A stretch of DNA of 64,000 bases from Dictyobacter aurantiacus (GTDB lineage Bacteria > Chloroflexota > Ktedonobacteria > Ktedonobacterales > Ktedonobacteraceae): contig NZ_BIFQ01000002.1 in the NCBI RefSeq assembly GCF_003967515.1, positions 310,001-374,000 of the forward strand, read 5' to 3'. A model generated the notes under the pieces. That model saw only the letters and a program-made list of their open reading frames with translations, ran no database searches and had not been told where the DNA came from. This document shows, piece by piece, positions 36,162-44,709 of the stretch (the first letter of the stretch is position 1; every line of letters starts with the position of its first letter). The position numbers were made by a program, and so were the translations under genes.

Positions 36162-37121
36162 GTGGTCTATCGTCCAACGGCCCGCGTGCTGACGGTACTG
36201 GAACTGCTGCAGACGCATGGTCGCATGACGGGCGCGGAGCTCGCTCGTCGTCTCGAAGTCAATGTTCGCACGGTGCGAGATTACATTCAGGTGCTGGCGG
36301 ATCTCGGTATTCCGGTGGAGGCCATGCGGGGACGCTACGGGGCCTATCGCCTGCGGCCAGGCTATAAGCTTCCGCCACTGATTTTTACGGAAGATGAAGC
36401 CCTGGCGCTCACGCTCAGCCTGCTCATGGCGCGTGAGCATGAGCTCGCGCAGACCTCGCCTGCCTTTGAGGGGGCGCTGACGAAGATCGAGCGTGTCCTG
36501 CCGAATACGACCCGTGAACATGTCCAGGCGGTTGAGCAGACGGTCATCATTGAGAGTGGTGCGTATCGTGCTGCGCCCACGCTGGCTGTGGTTACCATAT
36601 TGAGCTCGGCCGTTCATCGTAGACGCTGCGTTTGTCTGCGCTATCGCTCGGCACGGGCGGAAGCGACGGAGCGCACGTTTAGTCCTTACGGGATTATGGC
36701 TCATGAAGGGGTGTGGTATACCATCGGCTATTGCCATCTGCGGCGGAGCCAGCGCCTCCTGCGGCTGGACCGCATCACGTGGGCCGCGTTGACGGACGAA
36801 ACATTTCTGCGCCCTGAAAACTTTGATATGCGAGGCGCGGTCCTGCAGGCCCTGGCTTCCGTTCCACGTGTATGGCAGGTAAAGGTATGGCTGGAGGCAA
36901 CGCTTGAGGAGGCCCGGCGCAAGAGCCAGCTCACACAGGGCCATTTTACAGAGGAGAACGGAGGTGTTCTCCTACGCGTTGATGTTGAAGACCTGCAATG
37001 GATGGCCTGTCATCTCGCCGGACTCGGCATTCCATTTACCATCCACCATCCCCCCGAATTGCGCACAGCCCTGCGCCAGTACGCCCTGACCATGATCGAT
37101 TACGCGAAACGGGCCCCGTAG
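36162..37121 (+). CDS. YafY-type HTH regulator with WYL domain
   Basis: 319 residues starting at GTG 36162. The N-terminal HTH_11 domain (RVLTVLELLQTHGRMTGAELARRL, VNVRTVRDYIQVLADLGIPV) is followed by a WYL domain at about 150-225 (RTFSPYGIMAHEGVWYTIGYC with RLLRLDRI) and the WCX extension. WYL proteins are ligand- or nucleotide-responsive regulators. It diverges from the DUF1579/NIPSNAP pair and probably controls them. Its TAG stop lies in a GTAGGTG repeat. Confidence 0.9.
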   Translation: MVYRPTARVLTVLELLQTHGRMTGAELARRLEVNVRTVRDYIQVLADLGIPVEAMRGRYGAYRLRPGYKLPPLIFTEDEALALTLSLLMAREHELAQTSPAFEGALTKIERVLPNTTREHVQAVEQTVIIESGAYRAAPTLAVVTILSSAVHRRRCVCLRYRSARAEATERTFSPYGIMAHEGVWYTIGYCHLRRSQRLLRLDRITWAALTDETFLRPENFDMRGAVLQALASVPRVWQVKVWLEATLEEARRKSQLTQGHFTEENGGVLLRVDVEDLQWMACHLAGLGIPFTIHHPPELRTALRQYALTMIDYAKRAP

Positions 37122-37145
37122 GTGTCGGGCTTGCCCTGACTTTTA
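37118..37145 (+). repeat. GTAGGTG repeat, copy 5, stop codon plus terminator
   Basis: GTAGGTGTCGGGCTTGCCC then TGACTTTTAAG. TAG at 37119-37121 ends the WYL regulator. The GTCGGGC / GCCCTGAC hairpin (bulged) with a T run makes an intrinsic terminator. Confidence 0.7.
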
Positions 37146-37148
37146 AGC

Positions 37149-37628
37149 CTATTGCTGTTGTTGCTGCGTCTGCTCGGGATAGGTGGCCTGAGGATATTCA
37201 TAGGAGCTATATTCCGATGCCTGGATGGGTTCCTGCTCGGTTGATGGATCGGCACGGCGCGCATACCCCTGCTGATAGGGGCGGTACTCCTCCGGACGCG
37301 TCTGCTCCGGCTCACTCGGTCGATAATAGGGCTCGGGAGTGCGCGGGGGCTGATAATATTGCTGCTGCCTGTTCGAGGGATAGTAATACTGTTGGGGCGG
37401 TCGCTGACGCTGGTATGCCTGTGTGGTCCTCACCCTGATAAGGGCATTCCGTTTGGGCGCAAAGATCCAGTAGATAATAGCTCCAAAGATATAGGTAAAA
37501 AAGATGAATAAGAGCCAGAGGAGCCTTGCTCCCCCACCGAGAGCCCGGTTGCGAAAACAATGCCAGAGCGCCCCGAACCAGATTAGCATCGGCACGAGCA
37601 CAACAAGCATTCCAATAAGATCTCTCAA
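37149..37628 (-). CDS. PLDc_N-type small membrane protein with Gln/Tyr/Pro-rich tail
   Basis: 159 residues from TTG 37628 (AAAGGA upstream). Two membrane helices make up the first 60 residues (LIGMLVVLVPMLIWFGALWHCF and LLWLLFIFFTYIFGAIIYWIF), in the pattern of the phospholipase D nuclease N-terminal domain. The remaining 100 residues are low-complexity, rich in Gln, Tyr, Pro, Arg and Glu, ending in five Gln. The tail resembles in composition the YggT protein at 4486. Function unknown, perhaps envelope-associated. Confidence 0.7.
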   Translation of the reverse strand: MRDLIGMLVVLVPMLIWFGALWHCFRNRALGGGARLLWLLFIFFTYIFGAIIYWIFAPKRNALIRVRTTQAYQRQRPPQQYYYPSNRQQQYYQPPRTPEPYYRPSEPEQTRPEEYRPYQQGYARRADPSTEQEPIQASEYSSYEYPQATYPEQTQQQQQ

Positions 37629-37950
37629 GGCGCGGTCCTTTCAACTCCATACTCTGCATCAATTCATTCCAACATACATTATTACGATTAGCTTCCTCTA
37701 TAGTAGCATGCATCGATACACAACACAAACGCATCGCTTATGTAATGAATAGACGCGAATCACGGTCCAGCCTTAATGGAAGTGAGGCTTTCAGCCAGTC
37801 GCACACGGAACATCACATCTTATGGAAAAGATAGAGCTTCTATGCGCGTCTTTGGGCACCGCTTTAGAGTATCTATAAGTAGAGAGGAAACTCTATAAGC
37901 ATGGGCATTGTATAGATAAAGCATCAGCGCACATAATGCAAGGGGCAGCT
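37629..37950. other. Intergenic region
   Basis: 322 bp between divergent genes. No gene, repeat or clear regulatory site recognised. Confidence 0.35.
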
Positions 37951-38364
37951 ATGGCAGCAGATACGCACAAACAGGATACGTTCCTTACCATTCATAATTC
38001 CGGTTCAACCAACTTTCCGGGTTATACCATCACGATCAACGACGCTGGTAGCGGCACACTGGTCTATGAGGAATGTCGCTACGCCCCTGAGCGACCGCAG
38101 TGCCAGAAAGAAGATAAAACCTTTCCTCTGCAGACCTTCCAGCTTTCGCCGATCCGTCAGCTCCTCTCGCAGATCGGCTCGATCCAGAACATACCCGGTC
38201 ATTCCTGCATAAAATCGATCTCAATGGGTTCAACCACCAATATGTTCTATCAGGGACAGAAAAGCGGCGACATCTCCTGCATCAATTCCTCCGATCCACC
38301 CCTCTACCAGAATTTGAAAAAGGAAGTCGATGCACTGATAGCTCAGGCAACCCGCTCGTCATAA
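37951..38364 (+). CDS. Hypothetical protein with four cysteines
   Basis: 137 residues from ATG 37951, with AAGGGG upstream (ATG 37936 is possible). Not recognised. The beta-prone start DTFLTIHNSGSTNFPGYTITI and cysteines at CRYAPERPQC, SCIKS and SCINS suggest a disulfide-bonded secreted domain, yet no signal peptide or lipobox is present. It may be a truncated secreted protein or a cytosolic one. It lies alone, followed by a MITE-like copy. Confidence 0.5.
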   Translation: MAADTHKQDTFLTIHNSGSTNFPGYTITINDAGSGTLVYEECRYAPERPQCQKEDKTFPLQTFQLSPIRQLLSQIGSIQNIPGHSCIKSISMGSTTNMFYQGQKSGDISCINSSDPPLYQNLKKEVDALIAQATRSS

Positions 38365-38490
38365 GCCTCATAGTACCTCGTTCAGGCACGAATACGCCCC
38401 GATGCCCCAACACAAAATAACAGTGTGGTCTAAGCGTGTGCGCCATCTTTCCTCATGAGCTTTTGATTTCGGCGAGCTCTCCATCTTTCC

Positions 38491-38617
38491 ATATGTTGGT
38501 GCATGGGGTGCGCAGATGCGCACCCCGTGCACCAACATATAAAACCAGCGCGGCTGCGCAGCGGCCGCGCGCAGGGGCACTCATGTGCCCCAGGGTGACG
38601 AGAGTCTGACACTCTCT
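38491..38617. mobile_element. MITE-like element, copy F (right part)
   Basis: Hairpin at 38491-38540 (23-bp arms, one G-U pair, loop AGAT), then the conserved GC-rich flank and the right end AGTCTGACACTC. The left end is unclear, possibly near 38425 (GCGTGTGCGCC). Confidence 0.6.
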
Positions 38618-38725
38618 AAACTCCTCCTAGCCTTACACTGATGCGATGCGCTCTTTGCTCCATTTCGCATCGCTGCTTTCTCTATCTAATCATACGGGTT
38701 AATGTTTATAAATCACCCCAGGCGT

Positions 38726-38745
38726 TATACGCCATATGGTGTATA
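38726..38745. promoter_or_regulatory. Palindrome upstream of large S53 peptidase
   Basis: TATACGCCATATGGTGTATA, 18 of 20 positions symmetric, about 110 bp before the start. Candidate operator. Confidence 0.35.
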
Positions 38746-38857
38746 CGTATCGCTTCTTGTATTTTTTATACTATATATAGCTTTCCCATGATATACCCAT
38801 ATAGTTAGAATTTTATGTTTTTATACGGCAAGGATGCCATAAACTGGAGAAAGTGAT

Positions 38858-40699
38858 ATGAAAACAAGTATCCTGCATGCGATCAGCAGGCTGGTCGCGC
38901 TAACCACGATCCTGGCAATCGGGCTAGCCGGGCCCATCGCTCATTCACACGCGGACACTCCTCCCGGCTGGATAACCCTCCCCGACAATGTGGCGCTCCG
39001 CCTGGCCAATGCCCGCCTACTGAGCAGCCTCCCCTTGAATCCCAATACCCAGATGACGATCGAATTAGTGCTGGCAATGAACCATCCCGAGCGGGCCAGA
39101 GCATTCATCGACGCGCTCCATGATCCTCACTCCTCTTCGTATCACCACTGGCTGGCAACCGGTGGTTTTAACGCCTTTTTTGGTCCCACAACTGCTCAGG
39201 TACAGGCAGCGAAATATTTTCTGGTCTCATCCGGCCTGACGGTTCTGCCGCAAGCGCCGGGAAACAGCGCATTTCTCATCGTCGCACGGGGGTCCGTACA
39301 CAATGTCGAGGCTGCCTTCCATGTCTCCATCCGGTACTATCAAGGGGCTGGAGGAAATGTCTTTTTCTCCAACAATACCGATCCACAGATTCCTGCCAGC
39401 TTACAGGGCATCGTCATCGGCATCCTGGGGCTCAACAATGCTCCCGCGGCCTACCCTCGCTCAGTCAAAACCAGACCTGCCAGCAGGAGGTCCAGTCAAG
39501 TTGCCGACTATGGCGGCGGGCCCAACGGCTCCGGGCTCACCCCTTCCCAGATCGCAAGCATCTACAACGCCGATCCAGTCTATCGGAAGCTGCATGACTG
39601 GGGACAGAGAACCACCCTGGGCCTCTTCCAGCTCTCGGGCTACACACCTTCTGATATCACTGTGTATGAGAATACATTTCATCTGCGCCATGTACCACTG
39701 GTAAACATCCTCGTCGATGGCGGGGCCACCGATCATTCAGGAGCTGTCGAGGTTGCGCTGGATATCGAGATGCAAATCGCCCTGGCTCAGGGCGCCAAAC
39801 GGATTCTGGTCTATCAAAGCCCGAATGATGATAAAAGCATAGTGAATCAGTACTTCCGCATTGCCACTGATAATCTGGCCGACGCTATCAGCACCAGTTG
39901 GGGACTATGTGAGCCACTATCTAACCCATCCGAGATACGGGCAGAAAATATCGCCTTCATACAGATGGCCAGTCAAGGGCAGAGTATCTTTGCAGCCTCA
40001 GGAGATGATGGAGCCTTTGACTGCAAGCAGCAGGGCGACCCCACACTACTGGCGGTAGATAATCCAGCCTCGCAACCCTATATGGCAGGCGTGGGAGGCA
40101 CCTCATTCGCCGGCACCTTCGATCCCGGGAACAATCCCCATCCAGGCTATCCACCCTTGCCTGCCGAACATGCCTGGGATGGCAGCGGCGGCGGCGTCAG
40201 CCAGATCTGGGCCAGCCCAGCATATCAACGGGGTCCAGGCGTCTTTGAGCCTGGCTTCAGTCGGACGGGGGCATACTGCGGTCAGCCAGCCGGTGTGCTC
40301 TGCCGCCAGGTCCCCGATGTTTCCATGAATGCCGATCCTGACAGTCCGTATTCCATGTACTGCACCGACCCTGGCGATAACAGATGTACTGGCTTCATGG
40401 ACGGCGATGGCACATCTGCTTCAGCGCCACTCTGGTCGGCTATCGCTGCGCTGGCTGACACGTTCCAAAAAGGACGCCTCGGGCTCTTCAACTTCTTCAT
40501 CTACCACCTCAACTCACCTTTCGGCTATCATCGTGTGTTCCACGATATCACGGTGGGCAACAATGGTCACTACCCGGCCGGGCCAGCCTACGATATGGTC
40601 ACCGGCATCGGGAGTCCCGACATTTTCGGCCTGGTAACCCTGTTTGGGAAACCACAACACGAACAGTGTCAGAAACACGATAAACACTGCAAGCGATAA
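38858..40699 (+). CDS. Secreted S53 (kumamolisin-type) serine-carboxyl peptidase with propeptide
   Basis: 613 residues. A signal peptide (ISRLVALTTILAIGLAGPIAHSHA) is followed by a pro-kumamolisin domain at about 40-200 (DPHSSSYHHWLATGGFNAFFGPT is its hallmark; key YHHWL). The catalytic domain carries Glu298 and Asp302 (EVALD), oxyanion Asp in ASGDDG and Ser520 (DGTSASAP). The family is active at acid pH outside the cell. The C-terminus is short and basic, with His and Lys (KHDKHCKR). GGAGAAAGTGAT precedes the ATG and a hairpin terminator follows. Unlike the S53 protein at 13370 it has the full propeptide. Confidence 0.93.
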   Translation: MKTSILHAISRLVALTTILAIGLAGPIAHSHADTPPGWITLPDNVALRLANARLLSSLPLNPNTQMTIELVLAMNHPERARAFIDALHDPHSSSYHHWLATGGFNAFFGPTTAQVQAAKYFLVSSGLTVLPQAPGNSAFLIVARGSVHNVEAAFHVSIRYYQGAGGNVFFSNNTDPQIPASLQGIVIGILGLNNAPAAYPRSVKTRPASRRSSQVADYGGGPNGSGLTPSQIASIYNADPVYRKLHDWGQRTTLGLFQLSGYTPSDITVYENTFHLRHVPLVNILVDGGATDHSGAVEVALDIEMQIALAQGAKRILVYQSPNDDKSIVNQYFRIATDNLADAISTSWGLCEPLSNPSEIRAENIAFIQMASQGQSIFAASGDDGAFDCKQQGDPTLLAVDNPASQPYMAGVGGTSFAGTFDPGNNPHPGYPPLPAEHAWDGSGGGVSQIWASPAYQRGPGVFEPGFSRTGAYCGQPAGVLCRQVPDVSMNADPDSPYSMYCTDPGDNRCTGFMDGDGTSASAPLWSAIAALADTFQKGRLGLFNFFIYHLNSPFGYHRVFHDITVGNNGHYPAGPAYDMVTGIGSPDIFGLVTLFGKPQHEQCQKHDKHCKR

Positions 40700-40721
40700 C
40701 ATCGCGCACGACACACGCAAC

Positions 40722-40765
40722 ACACCCGACCTTCTTTCCTGGCACCGAAAAAGGTCGGGTGTTTA
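40722..40765 (+). terminator. Intrinsic terminator of the large S53 peptidase
   Basis: Stem ACACCCGACCTT / AAGGTCGGGTGT followed by TTATT. Confidence 0.75.
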
Positions 40766-40987
40766 TTCCATCGCCTGACAATAGCCAGCAACAAAAATGC
40801 AATATGCGCATTTACTTATTCGACTATCTATATTATAATAAGAGTATCTTATACATCTCAAAGATTACCACTCCCCACTTGCGCGATTGCTAGATATTTG
40901 CTTTATGCAACAACACAAAAATATCACTGCAGTTATCAACATTCAGCAAGCGTGAGTGCGAATATAGTCTATAAGAAAGAAAAGCTC

Positions 40988-41659
40988 ATGCCAGACATCG
41001 AAGACCAGGGTCAAGCGATCATGTACGAGAGCTACGCGATCGGGGATATCCATGGAGAGGTTACACTGCTCAAGCGGCTGCTGGCCTCACTCCCCTATCA
41101 GCCAGAGGATAAGTTGATCTTTTTAGGCGACTATGTGGATCGAGGCGAGGATTCGATCGCGGTGATTCGTACGCTGCAGGAGCTCCAGCGGCAGCATGAG
41201 CATTGTATCTTCCTGCGCGGCAACCATGAGGACGCGTGGCTGGAGGTATGGGACGGCACGGTGTTTCAGGAGAAACCGGCCATGCCGGGCGCGCGCAAGG
41301 TGTGGGAGAGTTGTGATGGGCAGGTGCCCGCCGAGATCGGGCAGTGGCTACAGCAGACGACGCGCGTCGATTACGAGGACGCGCACGCCTATTATGTGCA
41401 TGCCGGCGTGGTACCGGGCCAACCCTTCTGGAGGACGGCCCCCTTCTATAAGATGTGGGGCGCCAAAGGCTTTATGGAGCGCGACTACGATTGGGGCAAA
41501 CCGGTCGTCGTCGGCCACTATGAGCTGCCCGCCCCTATGCTCACCAGGCACAAGATCGGCCTCGACACCGGCGCCTGGCGTACCGGCACCCTGACCGCCA
41601 TCCGCCTCCCCGACCGCCAGATCTTCCAGGTCCACCGCGATCCGTCCCCATCGTCGTAG
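40988..41659 (+). CDS. PP1-like metallophosphatase
   Basis: 223 residues. The phosphoprotein-phosphatase metal motifs are complete: GDIHG, GDYVDRG and GNHE, followed by VHAGV and VVGHYE. These bind two metal ions and hydrolyse phosphoserine/threonine or diadenosine polyphosphates. Bacterial relatives include ApaH-like and PrpA/B proteins. ATG 40988 is preceded by AAGAAAGAAAAG. The TAG stop is embedded in a GTAGGTG repeat. No cognate kinase is adjacent. Confidence 0.9.
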   Translation: MPDIEDQGQAIMYESYAIGDIHGEVTLLKRLLASLPYQPEDKLIFLGDYVDRGEDSIAVIRTLQELQRQHEHCIFLRGNHEDAWLEVWDGTVFQEKPAMPGARKVWESCDGQVPAEIGQWLQQTTRVDYEDAHAYYVHAGVVPGQPFWRTAPFYKMWGAKGFMERDYDWGKPVVVGHYELPAPMLTRHKIGLDTGAWRTGTLTAIRLPDRQIFQVHRDPSPSS

Positions 41660-41678
41660 GTGCCGGGCTCGCCCCGGC
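41656..41678 (+). repeat. GTAGGTG repeat, copy 6, supplying a stop codon
   Basis: GTAGGTGCCGGGCTCGCCCC then GGC. TAG at 41657-41659 ends the phosphatase. The hairpin is GCCGGGC / GCCCCGGC. Confidence 0.7.
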
Positions 41679-41735
41679 TTTGGAGCTCCGCGACCCGGTT
41701 GGAAAGATAACAGGCAAAAAAATGAATAGCCCCGG

Positions 41736-41783
41736 CAACAAAAAGCTTGACAAGTCACATAGATTCTTTTATCTTTGTACAGG
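41736..41783 (+). promoter_or_regulatory. mntA-hepT promoter, left copy of a direct repeat
   Basis: TTGACA (41747-41752), 17 nt, TATCTT (41770-41775) within CAACAAAAAGCTTGACAA and on to TTTGTA. The same segment recurs at 42441-42488. Confidence 0.7.
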
Positions 41784-41797
41784 AAAAGGAGGCTATT

Positions 41798-42088
41798 ATG
41801 CCTTTGACTGAACTCGTCAAGGCCCGACGTGACGATATTCTGCAGATAGCAGCCAGATATGGGGCATATAATGTGAGAATCTTTGGCTCGGTGGCTCGTG
41901 GAGAGGTCGATGAGCGGAGTGATCTTGATTTGCTTGTCGATATGGAACAGGGCCGTAGCCTTTTCGATCTAGGTGGACTTCTGGCTGATCTAGAAGAGCT
42001 TCTGGGATATCCAGTTGATATCGTCACAGAGAGAGGGTTACGTAATCGTATCAAAGATCGCGTGCTGAGCGAGGCAATTCCATTATGA
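41798..42088 (+). CDS. mntA: MntA-type nucleotidyltransferase antitoxin
   Basis: 96 residues with a minimal nucleotidyltransferase fold. The motif GSVARGEVDERSDLDLLVD (GSx10DxD) is complete, so it is probably active. In MntA-HepT systems this protein inactivates the HEPN toxin by attaching AMP groups near its active site. ATG 41798 follows AAAGGAGG. It overlaps hepT by an ATGA tetranucleotide and starts just after a strong promoter. Confidence 0.93.
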   Translation: MPLTELVKARRDDILQIAARYGAYNVRIFGSVARGEVDERSDLDLLVDMEQGRSLFDLGGLLADLEELLGYPVDIVTERGLRNRIKDRVLSEAIPL

Positions 42089-42420
42089 TGAGCGTGATGG
42101 AACGTCTGCGCGATATGCAGGAAGCTATTGAACGCATCGAAAAATACACGAAAACAGGTCGCACTTCCTTTGACCAGGATGAACTTATACAAATCTGGGT
42201 TATCCACCATCTAGAAATTATCGGGGAAGCGGCACGCGCAATTCCACAGGAGTTCCGCAATTCTCACCCAGAAATCCCCTGGAGACAGATCAGCGGCATG
42301 CGTAACATTCTCATCCACATGTACTTTGGTGTTGATCGAGACCTTGTCTGGACCGTCATCGAGCATGATTTGCCGTCCCTCAAATCCCCCATGAAAGCGC
42401 TGCTCGCTGAAGACGAGTAA
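42085..42420 (+). CDS. hepT: HepT-type HEPN ribonuclease toxin
   Basis: 111 residues, four-helix HEPN domain. The RNase motif RNILIHMYF gives R-x4-H-x-Y, where the Tyr is the residue AMPylated by MntA in characterised systems. Start ATG 42085 overlaps the mntA stop, and a second ATG follows directly. The toxin cleaves RNA when free of its antitoxin. The module is flanked by direct repeats that each contain a promoter. Confidence 0.93.
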   Translation: MMSVMERLRDMQEAIERIEKYTKTGRTSFDQDELIQIWVIHHLEIIGEAARAIPQEFRNSHPEIPWRQISGMRNILIHMYFGVDRDLVWTVIEHDLPSLKSPMKALLAEDE

Positions 42421-42440
42421 AGCGTCTACAAAAGTTTCAA

Positions 42441-42488
42441 CAACAAAAAGCTTGACAAATCGCATGCTGTCTTTTATCCTTGTAGAGG
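42441..42488 (+). promoter_or_regulatory. Right copy of the mntA promoter repeat
   Basis: CAACAAAAAGCTTGACAA followed after the same spacing by TCTTTTATCCTTGTA. TTGACA 42452-42457 and TATCCT 42475-42480, spacer 17. It begins 20 bp after the hepT stop. Confidence 0.65.
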
Positions 42489-42957
42489 ACGCTTGCAGCC
42501 GGGACAAGCCCGGCGCTTACATTAATGACGTTTTTTTTCAGGAGTAGAAACGTATGCCCGACTGCCGCTAATTCTGTACCGCTCCTCTTTTCAGAATGAG
42601 AGTGCGCCAGGTGTTCTTTGGCCCGATCTCTTGCCAGGCCGCTTGCTGTATTGATGCAGGCAGGCCGCGAGAGCGTTTATCGGTGGCCGAAACGCTGGCA
42701 GGTACAGAAGGCATGTCTGAGGCACGCCATGGTTCGCGTTTTCTACGCCGGTTCGACCTTCGCGATCTCCGAGATCACTCCCGCCTGCCAGAGGACATGT
42801 ATAGCGGCAAATAAGCGTCAACCCCTTTGCCATCTTCTGCCCTTCCCCTCTACCCTCTGCCTGCGCTCACCATGCATCTGAAAAGGGTCTTCGTTCGACG
42901 TTCTTCAGGCTATAAGAATCGCATTGTTGCAGGCCTGCTATTGTGAAAGGATGCACG
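42489..42957. other. Intergenic region downstream of the toxin-antitoxin module
   Basis: About 470 bp. A GCCGGG/CCCGGC hairpin (about 42497-42512), a T8 tract and a six-codon frame (42554-42571) behind CAGGAGTAG occur first. The following 300 bp contain overlapping 70-88-codon frames on both strands, none recognisable. It may be decayed coding sequence. Confidence 0.35.
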
Positions 42958-44709
42958 GTGAGTTTGCGACCCTTTCGACGCTACTTTGAGCTGCTGGCGC
43001 GCTACCTGCGGCCGCAATGGCCCACGGCGCTCTTGATGTCTGTATTGCTGCTGGCCAGTATCGCGCTGCAGCTGATCAATCCAAAGATTCTGGGCTACTT
43101 TATCGATACGACCGCCCGCCAGGGGCTCTCACAGGGATTGATGTGGGCGGCCCTGCTTTTCCTGGCCTTCTCGCTGCTCAACCAGACTCTGTCGGTGGCC
43201 TCGTCGTATCTGTGCGAGAAGGTGGCCTGGACGGCGACTAACGCGCTGCGCGGCGATCTGCTGGCGCACGTGTTGACGCTGGACCAGGCCTTCCACAAGA
43301 GCCATACGCAGGGAGAGCTGCTAGAACGCATTGATGGCGATGTCAACGATCTCTCGGACTTCTTCTCGAAATTCGTGGTGCATATGCTCTTCCATCTGCT
43401 GCTGATGGCCGGCATGCTGATCGTACTGACCACCATCGATTGGATGCTGAGCGTGAGCATGGGACTCTACTGTCTGCTGGTGGCGGTGGTGCTGACCTGG
43501 ATGCGCCGTCCTACGGTGGATCGCTGGGTGATCGCGCGACAGGCCAGTTCGGAGTTCTTCGGCTTCCTGGGCGAGTCGCTGGACGCCGCCGAGGATGTAC
43601 GCGGCAACGGCGGCATGAACTATATCTGGCGCCACTTCTACCAGCGCTTCTACCGCTGGTACAGCACGACCTGTCACGCCGGCTGGTCGGGAGCGACGCC
43701 CTGGATCATCTCGCAGGCCCTCTTCACACTGGGCAAGGTACTTGGATTGGTGCTGGCCGCTTACCTGTGGAGCATCGGGCTCGCCTCACCCGGTACCGTC
43801 TACCTGATCTTCGTCTACAGCGCGCTGCTGATGGGGCCGCTGGAACAGGTGCAGTGGCAGCTGCAGAGTCTCTACCAGTCCGAGTCGTGCATCCGGCGCA
43901 TCAATGGTCTGTTCAAGACCAGCTCGGCCATCCAGGATGGTCCGGGGACACGCGTGCCGGCGCCGGGCGCTCCAGCGGTTTCGTTCGAGGGTGTCTCTTT
44001 CGGCTACACGCCAGACGAGCCGGTGCTGGAGGAGGTGTCATTCAGACTAGAGGCGGGCCGCGTGCTGGGGATCGTCGGGCGCAGCGGCGGCGGCAAGACG
44101 ACGCTCGCACGCCTGCTGTTCCGTATGTACGATCCGCAAGCGGGCCAGATCTGTCTCAACGATGTGCCACTGCCAGAGCTGCGCGTGCGCGACCTGCGCC
44201 GGCGCATGAGCCTGATCACGCAGGACATCCAGCTCTTTCAGGCTTCGGTGCGCGACAACCTGACCTTCTTCGATCGTTCAATCCCCGATGAGCGCATCAT
44301 AGAGGTATTGACCGACGTCGGCCTGCGGGACTGGTACCAGGCGCTGCCAGAGCGGCTGGATACGCAGCTGGGCGCTGACAACTATGGGCTCTCGGCTGGA
44401 GAGGCGCAGCTGCTGGCCTTCGCGCGCGTCTTCCTGACTCAACCAGACCTGGTGCTGCTGGATGAAGCCTCCTCGCGGCTGGACCCTGTAACCGAGCAGT
44501 ATATCGAGCAGGCGGTGGATAAATTATTCGATGGACGTACCGGGATCGTCATCGCCCACCGACTGGCCACGCTGCAGCGCTCCGACGACATCCTGGTAAT
44601 CGAGAATGGACGCGTCCTGGAGGCGGGACCGCGCCTGGAACTGGCAAGCAATCCGAATTCACACTTTGCCCGCCTGCTACAACATGAGCTGGGAAGGATT
44701 CCTGTATGA
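42958..44709 (+). CDS. ABC exporter half-transporter, subunit 1 (heterodimer)
   Basis: 583 residues: six membrane helices (about 20-310) and an ATPase domain (about 345-575). Walker A is GRSGGGKTT (about 373-381), Walker B LVLLDEAS with the catalytic Glu, and the H-loop IAHR. The signature reads LSAGE instead of LSGGQ. GTG 42958 is chosen because AAAGGA lies just upstream. It overlaps subunit 2 by ATGA. Such exporters move drugs, lipids or peptides. No C39 peptidase domain is present, so it is not a classical leader-cleaving peptide exporter. Confidence 0.9.
   Translation: MSLRPFRRYFELLARYLRPQWPTALLMSVLLLASIALQLINPKILGYFIDTTARQGLSQGLMWAALLFLAFSLLNQTLSVASSYLCEKVAWTATNALRGDLLAHVLTLDQAFHKSHTQGELLERIDGDVNDLSDFFSKFVVHMLFHLLLMAGMLIVLTTIDWMLSVSMGLYCLLVAVVLTWMRRPTVDRWVIARQASSEFFGFLGESLDAAEDVRGNGGMNYIWRHFYQRFYRWYSTTCHAGWSGATPWIISQALFTLGKVLGLVLAAYLWSIGLASPGTVYLIFVYSALLMGPLEQVQWQLQSLYQSESCIRRINGLFKTSSAIQDGPGTRVPAPGAPAVSFEGVSFGYTPDEPVLEEVSFRLEAGRVLGIVGRSGGGKTTLARLLFRMYDPQAGQICLNDVPLPELRVRDLRRRMSLITQDIQLFQASVRDNLTFFDRSIPDERIIEVLTDVGLRDWYQALPERLDTQLGADNYGLSAGEAQLLAFARVFLTQPDLVLLDEASSRLDPVTEQYIEQAVDKLFDGRTGIVIAHRLATLQRSDDILVIENGRVLEAGPRLELASNPNSHFARLLQHELGRIPV

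Noticed and set aside
42591..42881. Overlapping 70-88-codon frames between hepT and the exporter
   Set aside because: Frames exist on both strands, none with a ribosome site or recognisable product; left as possible decayed sequence.
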